A stretch of 28,266 nucleotides of DNA, from positions 1 to 28,266 of IMG/VR virus record IMGVR_UViG_3300035034_003004. One strand, written 5' to 3'. The DNA is from a virus. Shown here piece by piece: positions 16,084-24,254 of the stretch (its first letter is position 1; each line of letters begins with the position of its first letter). Below the pieces are notes generated by a model. It saw nothing but the letters and a program-made list of their open reading frames with translations. It was not told the origin of the DNA and ran no database searches. Position numbers and translations under genes: made by a program.

Positions 16084-16095
16084 TCTATAGTATGT
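16084..16095 (+). promoter_or_regulatory. Promoter-like motif, copy 3 (TCTATAGTATGT)
   Basis: Identical over 12 bases to copy 1. It sits 18 bases before the ATG at 16114, in a 57-base gap after the clamp-loader gene. It would start the recombination operon. TTGAAA at 16077-16082 is too close to act as a -35 box. Confidence 0.55.
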
Positions 16096-16113
16096 ACAGA
16101 AAGAAGAACAAAA

Positions 16114-16593
16114 ATGCTTGAAGAAAATAATTGGATTGAGTTTGTGCATATAAATCCCAACGAGCTGGACATAGAATGGGTTGGGCAACCTAAAAAATAC
16201 ATGGTAATTGCAGAAAAAACAGTGGATGCAAGGGCTGAAACCGATGCTTTGAAATTGAGGCTTGAAGAATTGCAGAGTAAGATTGATTCTGCAATCAGGG
16301 CTAATCCTGCAAAGTATGGCCTTGATAAAATCACTGAGGGCGGGGTGCTTTCTGCAATAAAAAGGCATCCAAAATTCTTGGCTGTTAGCAAGGAATTGCT
16401 AGTGGCAAAAAAGAAATTGGGATTATGCGAACAGGTGCTGTCAGCACTGGACCATCGCAAAAAGGCTTTGGAAAATTTAGTATATTTGCACGGGCAAAGC
16501 TATTTCTCCAAACCCAGGGAATCTGAGGAATTCGAATCGTGGGCGAAACAAAAGGCCCGCAAAACCACAAGAAAGGCAAACACAAATGCGTGA
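16114..16593 (+). CDS. Small helical protein, UvsY-like recombination mediator candidate
   Basis: The 159-residue protein has a short N-terminal strand region (1-35) and then long helices (about 38-150), ending in a basic tail (KQKARKTTRK). The pattern D.ITEGGVLSAI..HP.FL.VS.ELL.AKK.L......LSALDHRKKALENLVYLHGQ.YF resembles the layout of T4 UvsY (E...M..VL..D.......L.........L......A...R...I..L), which loads UvsX on SSB-coated DNA. Gene order agrees: it is followed by an SSB and a RecA-like protein. The match is by pattern and context only; it could be an unrelated phage protein. It overlaps the SSB start by 8 bases. Confidence 0.5.
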   Translation: MLEENNWIEFVHINPNELDIEWVGQPKKYMVIAEKTVDARAETDALKLRLEELQSKIDSAIRANPAKYGLDKITEGGVLSAIKRHPKFLAVSKELLVAKKKLGLCEQVLSALDHRKKALENLVYLHGQSYFSKPRESEEFESWAKQKARKTTRKANTNA

Positions 16594-17443
16594 GCGAGCC
16601 AAGAAAACAACCCGGCGGCAATTTTCCACAGAAGGAACAAAAGCGCGGGCAAAACAAAAATCTCGCAGAGGCGGAACAGTCTATACTTTGCCCGATGGTT
16701 TTGACCTGTTTAAGGTCACAAAACCCGGAACTTATCGGCTCGACATCTTGCCGTATATCGTTGAAATTCCAACAGATTTTGCCAAGGTGGGGGATTTGCA
16801 TTGGGAACGAACAATTTTCGTTCATTTCAATGTTGGTGCGGAGCAGAGGGCCCGCTTGTGCCCCAAGACAATTGGGAAGAAATGCCCCATTTGTGAGGCA
16901 GTTGAAACGATGCGAAATAACCCAAATATAGATGACGCTGAAGTTCGTGCCATGTGTGCTAAAGAGCGCCAATTGTTCTATATTATTGAGCCTAGAAATG
17001 CCGACAGGGGCATCCAGATTTACGAAGCCTCTTATCACAATTTTGGCAAGGCAATTGACCGCCGAATTTTCCAGTCTGAAGAGGAAGATGACAACGAGCT
17101 TAACGTTTCTAATTTTGCCGACCCCGAGGATGGCCTAACAATAAAGGCTTATTTTGAAGAGGCAACAATCGGCGGGGGTAATAAATTCTTGAAATGCGAA
17201 ACCTTGGATTTTATTACTCGCAAGACCCAATACGACATGGCAACAATTGAAGAATTACCTTCGCTTGATAGTCTGATAATCGTTCCCTCTTATAAAGATT
17301 TGAAGTCAGAATATGAGGGGATCGAGGCAAAAAATGAAGATGTCGACGAGGAAGACGAAGACGAGGAAGACGAGGACGACGAGGACGACGAGGACGAGGA
17401 CGAGGACGAGGAAGAATCCGAAGATGATAATGACGATGATTGA
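16586..17443 (+). CDS. Single-stranded DNA-binding protein, T4 gp32-like
   Basis: The 285-residue protein has the three-part layout of phage gp32. A basic N-terminus (about 1-30, many Lys/Arg) would serve cooperative binding. A core OB-like domain (about 32-240) holds a zinc site: H80, C92, C100 and C103 in LCPKTIGKKCPICE. It also has the family phrase KERQLFYIIEPRNADRGIQIYEASYHNFGK. The tail (about 248-285) is almost pure Asp/Glu, as used by gp32 for protein contacts. The ATG follows AAAGG at 16573-16577. It lies between the mediator candidate and the recombinase. Confidence 0.9.
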   Translation: MRERAKKTTRRQFSTEGTKARAKQKSRRGGTVYTLPDGFDLFKVTKPGTYRLDILPYIVEIPTDFAKVGDLHWERTIFVHFNVGAEQRARLCPKTIGKKCPICEAVETMRNNPNIDDAEVRAMCAKERQLFYIIEPRNADRGIQIYEASYHNFGKAIDRRIFQSEEEDDNELNVSNFADPEDGLTIKAYFEEATIGGGNKFLKCETLDFITRKTQYDMATIEELPSLDSLIIVPSYKDLKSEYEGIEAKNEDVDEEDEDEEDEDDEDDEDEDEDEEESEDDNDDD

Positions 17444-17990
17444 AGAACGCACAATGCGGGGGATGGAAATCCCCCGCATTACTTTACCCATTAGGCCTAT
17501 CAGAGCTTGCGGATTATTTGGGAATGTGGCAATAAAATCAGGCCCAAGATTGCCCACAATAATCAGCGCAGAATCGGAATCTGTTTTTATTGAACTCACA
17601 CTAAAACCAAAAAAAACTTTGTATAATTTTAAGGTAAAGTTTTCTCCCGATTTTCTCAAGGAAATACCCCTGCAAAGGAAACGATTGGAAATTTTAGACT
17701 TGGGGGAAACATTAGAATTGAGAACGGGCCACCTTATGGGGGAGGTGGACAGATTAACAGGTGAAAAACAGCGTCCTTATGGAAAAGGATTCGTTTTAGA
17801 TTTTAATGAACTAAATAAAATACACAGGGCATTGCGTTACTTGAAATATGATGAAAAAACAAAGATTGTTCCGGATACATGGGGATTTTCTTTTTCAATC
17901 CAAACCCGTTTTGGGCATTGTGCTTGTTCCTATTACCCTTTGGGCGAAGTGGAAAAACAGGAAGTGAAAAATGTCAAAGAAAGATTTTAG
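17424..17990 (+). CDS. Uncharacterised protein between SSB and recombinase; start uncertain
   Basis: The reading frame is open across the SSB acidic tail, so its early part (before about 17420) is a frame shadow. Possible starts are ATG 17424 (GAGGAAG at 17408-17414), 17430, 17436, 17454 and 17463. From 17424 the product has 188 residues. Residues from about 20 look like a real fold: strands around FIELTLKPKKTLYNFKVKFSPDF, a LEILDLGETLELR strand pair, and a HRALRYLK helix. No family was recognised. The 12-bp hairpin at 17453-17480 covers the two last start codons. The end overlaps the recombinase by 20 bases. Its place suggests a role in replication or recombination. Confidence 0.55.
   Translation: MIMTMIEERTMRGMEIPRITLPIRPIRACGLFGNVAIKSGPRLPTIISAESESVFIELTLKPKKTLYNFKVKFSPDFLKEIPLQRKRLEILDLGETLELRTGHLMGEVDRLTGEKQRPYGKGFVLDFNELNKIHRALRYLKYDEKTKIVPDTWGFSFSIQTRFGHCACSYYPLGEVEKQEVKNVKERF
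17453..17480 (+). promoter_or_regulatory. Perfect 12-bp hairpin at the start of an unknown gene
   Basis: AATGCGGGGGAT (17453-17464) pairs exactly with ATCCCCCGCATT (17469-17480) around a GGAA tetraloop. It begins 10 bases after the SSB stop. There is no T tract. ATGs at 17454 and 17463 of the next gene are inside the stem, so it could block or tune translation, or protect the SSB mRNA end. Confidence 0.6.
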
Positions 17991-19029
17991 GATGGTACAA
18001 AAGGAAGAACGGGACAAAATAACCACAGGGTTATCAACCGGTTCAACCCTGCTCAATCTTGCATGCACCAACAACCCCAATTTTGGATTTTTCCCCGGTA
18101 GATATTATTTCATCGTGGGGGATTCGCACTCGGGAAAAACGTTTCTGAGTATGACCTGTTTTGCGGAGGCAGTGAAAAACCCACTATACAAAGAGTATCG
18201 TCTGATTTATGATGATGTGGAGGGAGGCAATCTTTTTAATGTTGGAAAATTGTTCGGGAAAAAGGTGGCCACAAAATTAGAATCCCCTTGCAAAGATGGT
18301 AGAAATTCAGCGACTATTGAAGAGTTTTATTTTAATATAGATGATGCGATTAAGTCAGGCCAGAAGTTTATTTATGTGCTTGACAGTATGGATTGCCTTT
18401 CAAGTGAAAGTGAGGCGGAAAAGTTTGAGGAAAATAAAAAGGCCTTCAGAAAAGGCACCCAAATGACAGGAAGTTATGGCGATGGCAAGGCCAAAAAAAA
18501 TAGTGCAAACCTCCGCAGGCTGATAACACCCCTTCGAGATTCTGGAAGTATTTTAATTGTCTTAAACCAAACGCGGGACAATATCGGCTTTGGTTTTGAA
18601 AAGAAAACTCGAAGCGGCGGGCATGCGCTCACTTTTCTTGCCACGCTTGAAATATGGTCCTCTGTTAGGAAAAGAATCAAAAAAACTGTCAACGGAAAAC
18701 CAAGGATACAAGGCACCCAGATAGAAGTGCGGGTGAAAAAAAGTCGTGTGACAGGCCTAGATTCAGTGGTCACATTTCCTATATTTCCTTCCTATGGCAT
18801 TGACGACACCCTATCATGTGTCCAGTATTTGATTGAGGAAAACCACTGGAAAAAATCAGGGGCAATAATCAATGCGGAAGAATTAAATATCAAGGGCACT
18901 GGGCAAAAAGTAGTGGAATTTATAGAAGCCAACAACCTTGAAAATGAAATCGCAGAATTGACCGGGCATGTGTGGAAAAATATACAGGGGCAAATTGACC
19001 TGGAAAGGAAACCTCGTTATGGTGAATGA
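17971..19029 (+). CDS. RecA/UvsX-like recombinase
   Basis: The 352-residue protein drives strand exchange and, in T4-like replication, makes primers for new forks. Walker A is GDSHSGKT (50-57). Walker B is FIYVLDSMD, near 132-140. A DNA-binding loop L2-like stretch follows at LIVLNQTRDNIGFGF, and then RSGGHALTFLATLEIW, which matches the RecA/RadA core GG.AL.F.A...I. The N-terminus (ITTGLSTGSTLLNLA) is the usual RecA lead-in to the P-loop. The C-terminal 90 residues are helical and differ from RecA. ATG 17971 has AGGAAG at 17959-17964. UvsX is the best analogue given the neighbouring SSB and mediator candidate. Confidence 0.9.
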   Translation: MSKKDFRMVQKEERDKITTGLSTGSTLLNLACTNNPNFGFFPGRYYFIVGDSHSGKTFLSMTCFAEAVKNPLYKEYRLIYDDVEGGNLFNVGKLFGKKVATKLESPCKDGRNSATIEEFYFNIDDAIKSGQKFIYVLDSMDCLSSESEAEKFEENKKAFRKGTQMTGSYGDGKAKKNSANLRRLITPLRDSGSILIVLNQTRDNIGFGFEKKTRSGGHALTFLATLEIWSSVRKRIKKTVNGKPRIQGTQIEVRVKKSRVTGLDSVVTFPIFPSYGIDDTLSCVQYLIEENHWKKSGAIINAEELNIKGTGQKVVEFIEANNLENEIAELTGHVWKNIQGQIDLERKPRYGE

Positions 19030-19882
19030 AACCTTGCTTGTTGATGGGAATTACCTGTGCCATTATGTTTTTCACGGCATAGGCGGTTTGTCCACAGTGG
19101 CGGGGAATCCCACCTCAATTGTTTACGGGATGCTTGTACAGATTAGAAACCTTACAAAGAAATTCAGGACAAAACGGTTTATATTTTGCTGGGATTCCCA
19201 ATCAAGTGTGCGGAAGGATTATTGCCCGACATACAAGGGAAACAGACACAAGCAGGGGTATTCAGAAGAGGAAAAAATAACCATGAATGCCTTTTATCAA
19301 CAAGTGGGTGCTTTGCAGGACAGAATCTTGCCTGACATTGGCTTCCCATGTTTTAAAAAGGAAGGTTTTGAATCCGATGACCTTCTGGCATGGTTTGCAA
19401 AAAACATAAAGGGCAAGAAAATAATTGTTACAGCAGACGCGGACCTTTGGCAATGCCTGTCTGATAACGTGGTTGTTTACAATCCCAATAAAAAGGACTT
19501 CATGACCGTTGAAAGATTAGACTTGGAGCATGGAATTTCTAATCCCCCCGACTGGTCACTTGTGAAGGCCTTAGCGGGTTGTCCAAGCGATAATGTGCAA
19601 GGTATCAAGGGTGTCGGGGAAAAAACGGCTGTGCGCTTTCTACGGGAGGAATTGGAACATGATTCTTTAAAATATCAAGCCATTACCTATGGCATGGACA
19701 CCATGTGGAGGAACATTGATTTGGTGAAATTGCCCCATCCCAAATTGGAGATGAAAAAACCTAAGATTGTTTTCAAAATAAATCTAGAGGCATACAAGAA
19801 AGTGGCAACTGAAATTGAATCAACTCGTTTGCTAGATGCCGATATGTTGTTTGACTGGCACCAAATCGCATCACGTTTTTAA
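19019..19882 (+). CDS. 5'-3' exonuclease / flap endonuclease (FEN/T5-exonuclease type)
   Basis: The 287-residue protein would remove RNA primers and flaps, since the phage polymerase lacks this domain. Metal-binding acids appear in family order: D9 (LLVDGNYL), D59 (FCWDSQSSVRKDYCPTYKGNR), E118/D120/D121 (FESDDLLA), D140/D142 (VTADADLWQCL) and D191 (GCPSDNV). The helix-hairpin-helix is IKGVGEKTA (196-204). ATG 19019 is chosen for AAAGGA at 19004-19009; it overlaps the recombinase end by 11 bases. A longer upstream reading is a frame shadow. Confidence 0.93.
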   Translation: MVNETLLVDGNYLCHYVFHGIGGLSTVAGNPTSIVYGMLVQIRNLTKKFRTKRFIFCWDSQSSVRKDYCPTYKGNRHKQGYSEEEKITMNAFYQQVGALQDRILPDIGFPCFKKEGFESDDLLAWFAKNIKGKKIIVTADADLWQCLSDNVVVYNPNKKDFMTVERLDLEHGISNPPDWSLVKALAGCPSDNVQGIKGVGEKTAVRFLREELEHDSLKYQAITYGMDTMWRNIDLVKLPHPKLEMKKPKIVFKINLEAYKKVATEIESTRLLDADMLFDWHQIASRF

Positions 19883-19891
19883 GGATTGAAA

Positions 19892-21238
19892 ATGACTAAT
19901 TATAAAGACTTTTTACGTACTAAGAATGTTCCAATGGGTGATTGCGGGTTTGAGCCGAATTACATGCCTGATAAACTTTTTCCTTTTCAAAAAGCATTAC
20001 TTGAATGGGCTGTGAAAAAAGGACGGGGAGCCATTTTTGCAGATTGTGGACTTGGAAAAACTTTTATACAATTGGCATGGGCAGAGAATGTGGCTAGAAA
20101 AACAGGCAAGCGGGTGCTAATTTTAACCCCGCTCTCGGTTTCTTTCCAGACTGTTAAGGAGGCGGAAAAGTTAGGCGTTGAAGTGTCGCACAGAAGGGAA
20201 GGAATCAAAAAGAAAGACGCAATCGTAATAACAAATTATGAACGGTTGCATTATTTTAATCCGAAGGATTTTATAGGCATTGTTTGTGATGAATCCAGCA
20301 TTCTTAAAAACTTCAATGGGAAAACCCGCAAGTCGATCACTGAGTTTATGGCATCGCAACGATACAGGCTCCTATGCACAGCCACTGCAGCACCTAATGA
20401 TTACATGGAATTGGGAACATCAAGCGAAGCATTGGGAGTCATGGGACAACTGGAAATGTTGGCAAGGTTTTTTGTTCATGATGGAAAAGATACTGCAAAG
20501 TGGAGATTAAAGGGACATGTTAAGACACATTTGTTTTGGCAATGGATGTGTACATGGGCAGTGGCTTGCAGAAAACCATCCGACTTGGGTTTTAATGATG
20601 ACGGATTTATTTTACCTGACATGGAAACTAATGTACATGTTGTTTCCGGAGTAATGCCAAACAATGGATTTATGATTGATATCCCCGCCGTTGGGTTGAA
20701 TGATCAAAGGGCAGACTTGAGAAAAACCCTAGATAAAAGATGCAAATTAGTGTCGGATATAGCTAACTCCCATGATTCTCCAGTAGTGTGTTGGGCGAAC
20801 TTAAATTGTGAAGCTGATCTTTTGGAAAAGCAAATAAACGGAGCATTAAATGTGCAGGGAAGTGATGCAGATGAAAAAAAGGAGACCGCATTCAAGGGGT
20901 TTTCAGATGGAAGCATTCGTGTGATTATAACCAAACCGCGAATTGGCGGCTTTGGTTTGAATTGGCAACATTGCCCAAATGTGTCCTTTTTCCCATCGCA
21001 TTCATATGAACAATTTTACCAATGTGTGCGGCGGTGCTGGAGGTTCGGGCAGAAAAACCCGGTTACAGTGGACATGGTAACAACTCCATCTCAAGAAAAT
21101 GTATTGAGGAACATTGAGAAAAAGGCGATACAATCTTCTATGATATTTGACAGGATAGTGAATTTGATGGGTGAAGAAATGTATCAGGAAAAAGAAACAA
21201 TTTACAGGAAAAAGGAACAACTTCCACCATGGCTATAA
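19892..21238 (+). CDS. SF2 helicase of SNF2-like type
   Basis: The 448-residue ATPase carries motif I DCGLGKT (51-57), motif Ia LILTPLSV (76-83), motif II CDESS (132-136) with a DES box, and motif III LCTATAAPND (161-170). The C-terminal lobe has ITKPRIGGFGLNWQHC and motif VI QCVRRCWRFGQK near residue 380. The Q..R..R.GQ form of motif VI is that of SNF2-type translocases. A C-rich insert (WQWMCTWAVACRKPSDLGF) lies at about 210-228. AAGGA at 19881-19885 supports ATG 19892. Such helicases often sit next to a DNA methyltransferase in phages, as here (10-base overlap). It could remodel replication forks or partner the methyltransferase. Confidence 0.85.
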   Translation: MTNYKDFLRTKNVPMGDCGFEPNYMPDKLFPFQKALLEWAVKKGRGAIFADCGLGKTFIQLAWAENVARKTGKRVLILTPLSVSFQTVKEAEKLGVEVSHRREGIKKKDAIVITNYERLHYFNPKDFIGIVCDESSILKNFNGKTRKSITEFMASQRYRLLCTATAAPNDYMELGTSSEALGVMGQLEMLARFFVHDGKDTAKWRLKGHVKTHLFWQWMCTWAVACRKPSDLGFNDDGFILPDMETNVHVVSGVMPNNGFMIDIPAVGLNDQRADLRKTLDKRCKLVSDIANSHDSPVVCWANLNCEADLLEKQINGALNVQGSDADEKKETAFKGFSDGSIRVIITKPRIGGFGLNWQHCPNVSFFPSHSYEQFYQCVRRCWRFGQKNPVTVDMVTTPSQENVLRNIEKKAIQSSMIFDRIVNLMGEEMYQEKETIYRKKEQLPPWL

Positions 21239-22155
21239 ATCGACAAAAGATAACAGATGACTATGCAATTTACAATGGGGATTCATGCGAAGTCTTGAAA
21301 GAACTCCCTGATTCAACAATTGACTTTTCAATATTTTCACCCCCATTTGTGAACCTATACTGTTATTCAGACAGTGTGGAAGACCTCGGGAATAGTCCAA
21401 ATGAGGCAATCTTTTTTGAGCATTTTTCCTTTATAATTAAGGAAATAAGCAGGATAACAAAACCGGGAAGATTGTGCTCTGTTCATTGTTGCGATATCCC
21501 AGCAATGATACAAAAGGATGGTTATTTGGGAATTAAAGATTTTTCAGGAAATATAATAAGGGCATTTCAGGCAGATGGTTGGATATATCATGCGAGGCAC
21601 TGCATTTGGAAAGACCCCCTAATTGCGGCGGTCAGAACAAAGGCAATTGGCCTGCTCCATAAACAATTGTGCAAAGATTCCTCAATAAGTCGGAGCGGGT
21701 TGCCTGATTATTTATTGACCTTTCGGAAACCGGGGAAAAATGAAGTGCCAATTATACATCCTGAAGGGCTGGTAAAGTATTGTGGTTCCGACGAAATAGA
21801 AGCAACGGGCATAAAACGTTCGCATCATATTTGGCGAGCATACGCTTCCCCGGTCTGGATGGATATTCGACAAACAGTTACTTTAGAAAGTCGGGGGGGC
21901 AGGGATGAAAATGATGAAAAGCACATCTGCCCGCTCCAATTAGACGTGATCGAACGTGCCTTAATCCTGTGGAGCAATCCCGGTGAAATAGTACTGACCC
22001 CATTTATGGGGATTGGTTCAGAAGTGTATGGTGCTTTGATAAACGACAGACAGGCAGTTGGAATTGAGTTAAAAGAATCCTACTATTTACAAGCGGAAAA
22101 GAATCTTCAGAAAGCAACTACGGCAAAAATGAAACAGAAGGGAATGATAGAATGA
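21229..22155 (+). CDS. DNA methyltransferase, beta-class (N4-cytosine or N6-adenine)
   Basis: The catalytic motif IV is FSPPF (36-40) and the SAM-binding motif I is LTPFMGIG (256-263). This IV-before-I order marks the beta group. The first strand lead-in is the usual YNGDSCEVLKELPDSTIDFSIFSPPF, and a GIELKESYYLQAEKNL segment follows motif I. SPP(Y/F) is common in N4-cytosine enzymes but does not settle the base. The 308-residue product has a target-recognition region between about 100 and 225. No restriction gene matching it in the classic way is adjacent, so self-protection against host restriction is the simplest role. The gene overlaps the helicase by 10 bases and MazG by ATGA. Confidence 0.9.
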   Translation: MAINRQKITDDYAIYNGDSCEVLKELPDSTIDFSIFSPPFVNLYCYSDSVEDLGNSPNEAIFFEHFSFIIKEISRITKPGRLCSVHCCDIPAMIQKDGYLGIKDFSGNIIRAFQADGWIYHARHCIWKDPLIAAVRTKAIGLLHKQLCKDSSISRSGLPDYLLTFRKPGKNEVPIIHPEGLVKYCGSDEIEATGIKRSHHIWRAYASPVWMDIRQTVTLESRGGRDENDEKHICPLQLDVIERALILWSNPGEIVLTPFMGIGSEVYGALINDRQAVGIELKESYYLQAEKNLQKATTAKMKQKGMIE

Positions 22156-22481
22156 CCTTTACAGAATATATGAAAAATACAATACCAACTGTAAAATATC
22201 CCAACATGGGAAATAACTTATATTACCCAACATTAGGCCTTGCGGGGGAGGCTGGGGAAGTGGCTAATAAAATCAAGAAAATTATGCGAGATAATGGAGG
22301 GGGAATCACAGATGGAATTAGAAATGATATTGCGGGAGAATTGGGCGATTGCCTGTGGTATATAGCCGCTATATGCCGGGAGTTAAAAATTGACCTTGAA
22401 GAAGTGGCAAATGAGAACCTTGCAAAGTTAAAAAAAAGACTTAAACGCGGAACCATTTTAGGGAAAGGGGATAACAGATGA
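22152..22481 (+). CDS. MazG-like nucleotide pyrophosphohydrolase
   Basis: The 109-residue protein is a single MazG domain. Metal-binding motifs are E33-x2-E36 (GEAGEVANK) and E63-x2-D66 (ELGDCLWYI). MazG enzymes hydrolyse NTPs or dNTPs to the monophosphate; phage copies may clean the nucleotide pool or affect alarmone levels. The protein is joined by ATGA overlaps at both ends to the methyltransferase and the nuclease genes. Specificity cannot be read from the sequence. Confidence 0.92.
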   Translation: MTFTEYMKNTIPTVKYPNMGNNLYYPTLGLAGEAGEVANKIKKIMRDNGGGITDGIRNDIAGELGDCLWYIAAICRELKIDLEEVANENLAKLKKRLKRGTILGKGDNR

Positions 22482-23002
22482 AAAGCAGAAAAGGCAGTTC
22501 TTTTGAACGGGAAGTTTGTAAAAAATTATCCCTCTGGTATTCCAAGGGATTTAGTCAAGACTGGTTTTGGCGAACCCCAAACAGTGGGGGCAGGGCAACG
22601 GTGGCAAGCCGGAAACGTAGTTATAAAGGGAATTATGGTGATATTGGTGCCACATGCTCCGAGGGGGAGCCGCTTACAAAATTATGCAGTTTTGAGTTGA
22701 AGCGCGGATATCCGAAGGCAAATCCCTCAGAAATGATAGATGATAATTCAGGGGGCACATGGAAGAAATTCCTTTTACAGTCACAATCCCAAGCAAAAAA
22801 GGCAGAAACCCCTTGGTGGATTTTAATTACGAAGCGGGACAGGAAAGAAATTCTAATCACAGCAGATTGGTTATTTTTTGATAAGTTTTTTGGGGAAGCA
22901 GACTATCCCGAGCACATGCTAACAATTTACAGTAAATCACAATCCTTCAGAACCATGAAACTCAGAGATTTTTTTGCGGCAGTGAAACCTGAAAATATGT
23001 GA
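22478..23002 (+). CDS. PD-(D/E)XK nuclease, resolvase-like
   Basis: The 174-residue protein has an N-terminal helix with the conserved Glu (KGSSFEREVCKKL, E10), a GDIG strand (D55) and the FELKRG strand (E73-L-K75). These make the E...D...ExK active site of the PD-(D/E)XK fold. This resembles small phage Holliday-junction-type resolvases or RecB-like nucleases. It is the last gene of the operon that started at 16114. Its place after the recombinase and flap nuclease supports a recombination role. A restriction-like role with the helicase and methyltransferase is a less likely reading. Confidence 0.75.
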   Translation: MKSRKGSSFEREVCKKLSLWYSKGFSQDWFWRTPNSGGRATVASRKRSYKGNYGDIGATCSEGEPLTKLCSFELKRGYPKANPSEMIDDNSGGTWKKFLLQSQSQAKKAETPWWILITKRDRKEILITADWLFFDKFFGEADYPEHMLTIYSKSQSFRTMKLRDFFAAVKPENM

Positions 23003-23010
23003 TATGAAAA

Positions 23011-23022
23011 TCTATGGTAAGT
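23011..23022 (+). promoter_or_regulatory. Promoter-like motif, copy 4 (TCTATGGTAAGT)
   Basis: This copy differs from copies 1 and 3 at two of 12 bases. The four bases upstream (AAAA) match copy 3. It lies 8 bases after the nuclease stop and 24 bases before the ATG at 23047, at the head of the Mre11/Rad50 operon. Confidence 0.4.
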
Positions 23023-23046
23023 AACTCAACAGGAAAGGAACCACGA

Positions 23047-23250
23047 ATGCTTAAGATCCAAATCCCCCTAGAACGCCATTACTTGCATATGACCGATGTT
23101 TTTGTGATAAAAGACAGTGACAAGGTTGTGCCACTTCGTGTTTTTCGGAAGGAATGCACTGCAAGTGGGACTGAGGGTGGAAGTGTTTCCTTTCAAGTGG
23201 AGGAACATGAGTTGCTCGAGGCACTTCGTGTTCTTGGAGTGGTGTTGTGA
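23047..23250 (+). CDS. Small uncharacterised protein heading the SbcCD operon
   Basis: The 67-residue product has no family match that I recognise. It alternates strands and a C-terminal helix (EEHELLEALRVLGVVL). The ATG at 23047 has AAAGGAA at 23034-23040. It overlaps the first half of SbcC by ATGA-like coupling (4 bases), so it is probably made with the Mre11/Rad50 set. Confidence 0.65.
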   Translation: MLKIQIPLERHYLHMTDVFVIKDSDKVVPLRVFRKECTASGTEGGSVSFQVEEHELLEALRVLGVVL

Positions 23251-24254
23251 TTCAGAAAGTTAAAATCAGAAATTTCCAGTGCCATGAAAAAAAGAACATA
23301 CTTTTGCAAAGTGGAAGGATTATCACAGGCACATCGAACAGCGGAAAGTCTGCGATTATAAGGGCTTTGTACTGGGTTTGCTGTAATAAACCACGGGGAG
23401 ATTCCTTTGTCACTCATGGACAAAAAAACTGCCAAGTAACAATTGAAGGGGATGGGTTTACACTAACACGGAAACGACATGGCAAGGCAAACCAATACCT
23501 TTTGGATGGAGAAGTTTATGAAACAATAGGGAATGAAATCCCGGAGATAATTCAAAATGCTCTTGGGATAAATCCGGAAATTACTTTTCAATTGCAACAT
23601 GATGCGCCATTCCTCTTATCAAAAAGCCCCAATGAAATCGGAGCATTTGTATCTTCCCTCGCAAAATTGAACCAAATGCATGATTGCCTTTTTGCCTTGA
23701 AAAAAAAGATGCAGGAAGGGCAAGACAAATTCCGAATTTTGGAGATTGAACGTGGTCGGGAAATTGAGGCGGGGGGACAAGCCAAAAAGGTTTTAAAAAT
23801 ATCTGACACACTGGACATGTGCCTTGGATATGACCATAAATTAAACCAAAATGCCGAAACCATGCAAAAATTAGATGGACTGCTCAAGGCGATTGTTTTC
23901 ACCAAGGAAGACCCTGTATTGTCTTTTCCATTTGAGGAAATTATAACCACGGTGGAAAAACAAGCCAAATTGCACAAGGATTTAGAAAATAAGAAACAAA
24001 TCACCCGGCGATTAGAAAGTGTTACGCAAGAATATGTTAGAATTTCCAACCTAATTGACCCTTTTCCAATGGATTACACAGAAGACTTGGAATCAGCTGA
24101 TAAAATGCTCAAAGAACAAAACGCATTAAATTCCATTGTCACAAAGTGGGATTCAATTAGAAAAACAGTGGCAGAATATACGGACAAAATCCTTGACCTA
24201 AAAACAACTCTACAAGGAAAGGTTTGCCCATTATGCCAAAGCCAATTGCAGTAA
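23247..24254 (+). CDS. N-terminal half of SbcC/Rad50 ATPase, ending at the zinc hook
   Basis: Rad50/SbcC is an SMC-like ATPase that works with Mre11/SbcD to process DNA ends. This 335-residue chain has Walker A GTSNSGKS (28-35), the Q-loop region at ITFQLQHDAPFLL (about 112-124), and then a coiled-coil arm (about 140-320). It ends with a CPLC zinc-hook half-site (327-330) five residues from the stop. The signature, Walker B and H-loop are missing and are found in the gene at 25398-25946. The reading begins at GTG 23247, which overlaps the upstream stop. The 3' end overlaps the SbcD gene by 22 bases. The split point sits exactly where the hook divides a normal SbcC. Confidence 0.88.
   Translation: MIQKVKIRNFQCHEKKNILLQSGRIITGTSNSGKSAIIRALYWVCCNKPRGDSFVTHGQKNCQVTIEGDGFTLTRKRHGKANQYLLDGEVYETIGNEIPEIIQNALGINPEITFQLQHDAPFLLSKSPNEIGAFVSSLAKLNQMHDCLFALKKKMQEGQDKFRILEIERGREIEAGGQAKKVLKISDTLDMCLGYDHKLNQNAETMQKLDGLLKAIVFTKEDPVLSFPFEEIITTVEKQAKLHKDLENKKQITRRLESVTQEYVRISNLIDPFPMDYTEDLESADKMLKEQNALNSIVTKWDSIRKTVAEYTDKILDLKTTLQGKVCPLCQSQLQ

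Noticed and set aside
17313-17423. Long basic N-terminal extension of the unknown gene after the SSB
   Set aside because: The Lys/Arg/Thr-rich part is the acidic SSB tail read in another frame; the gene more likely starts at or after 17424.
21229-23002. Classical restriction-modification system
   Set aside because: The nuclease looks like a small resolvase-type enzyme and MazG lies between it and the methyltransferase; kept only as a low-weight hypothesis.
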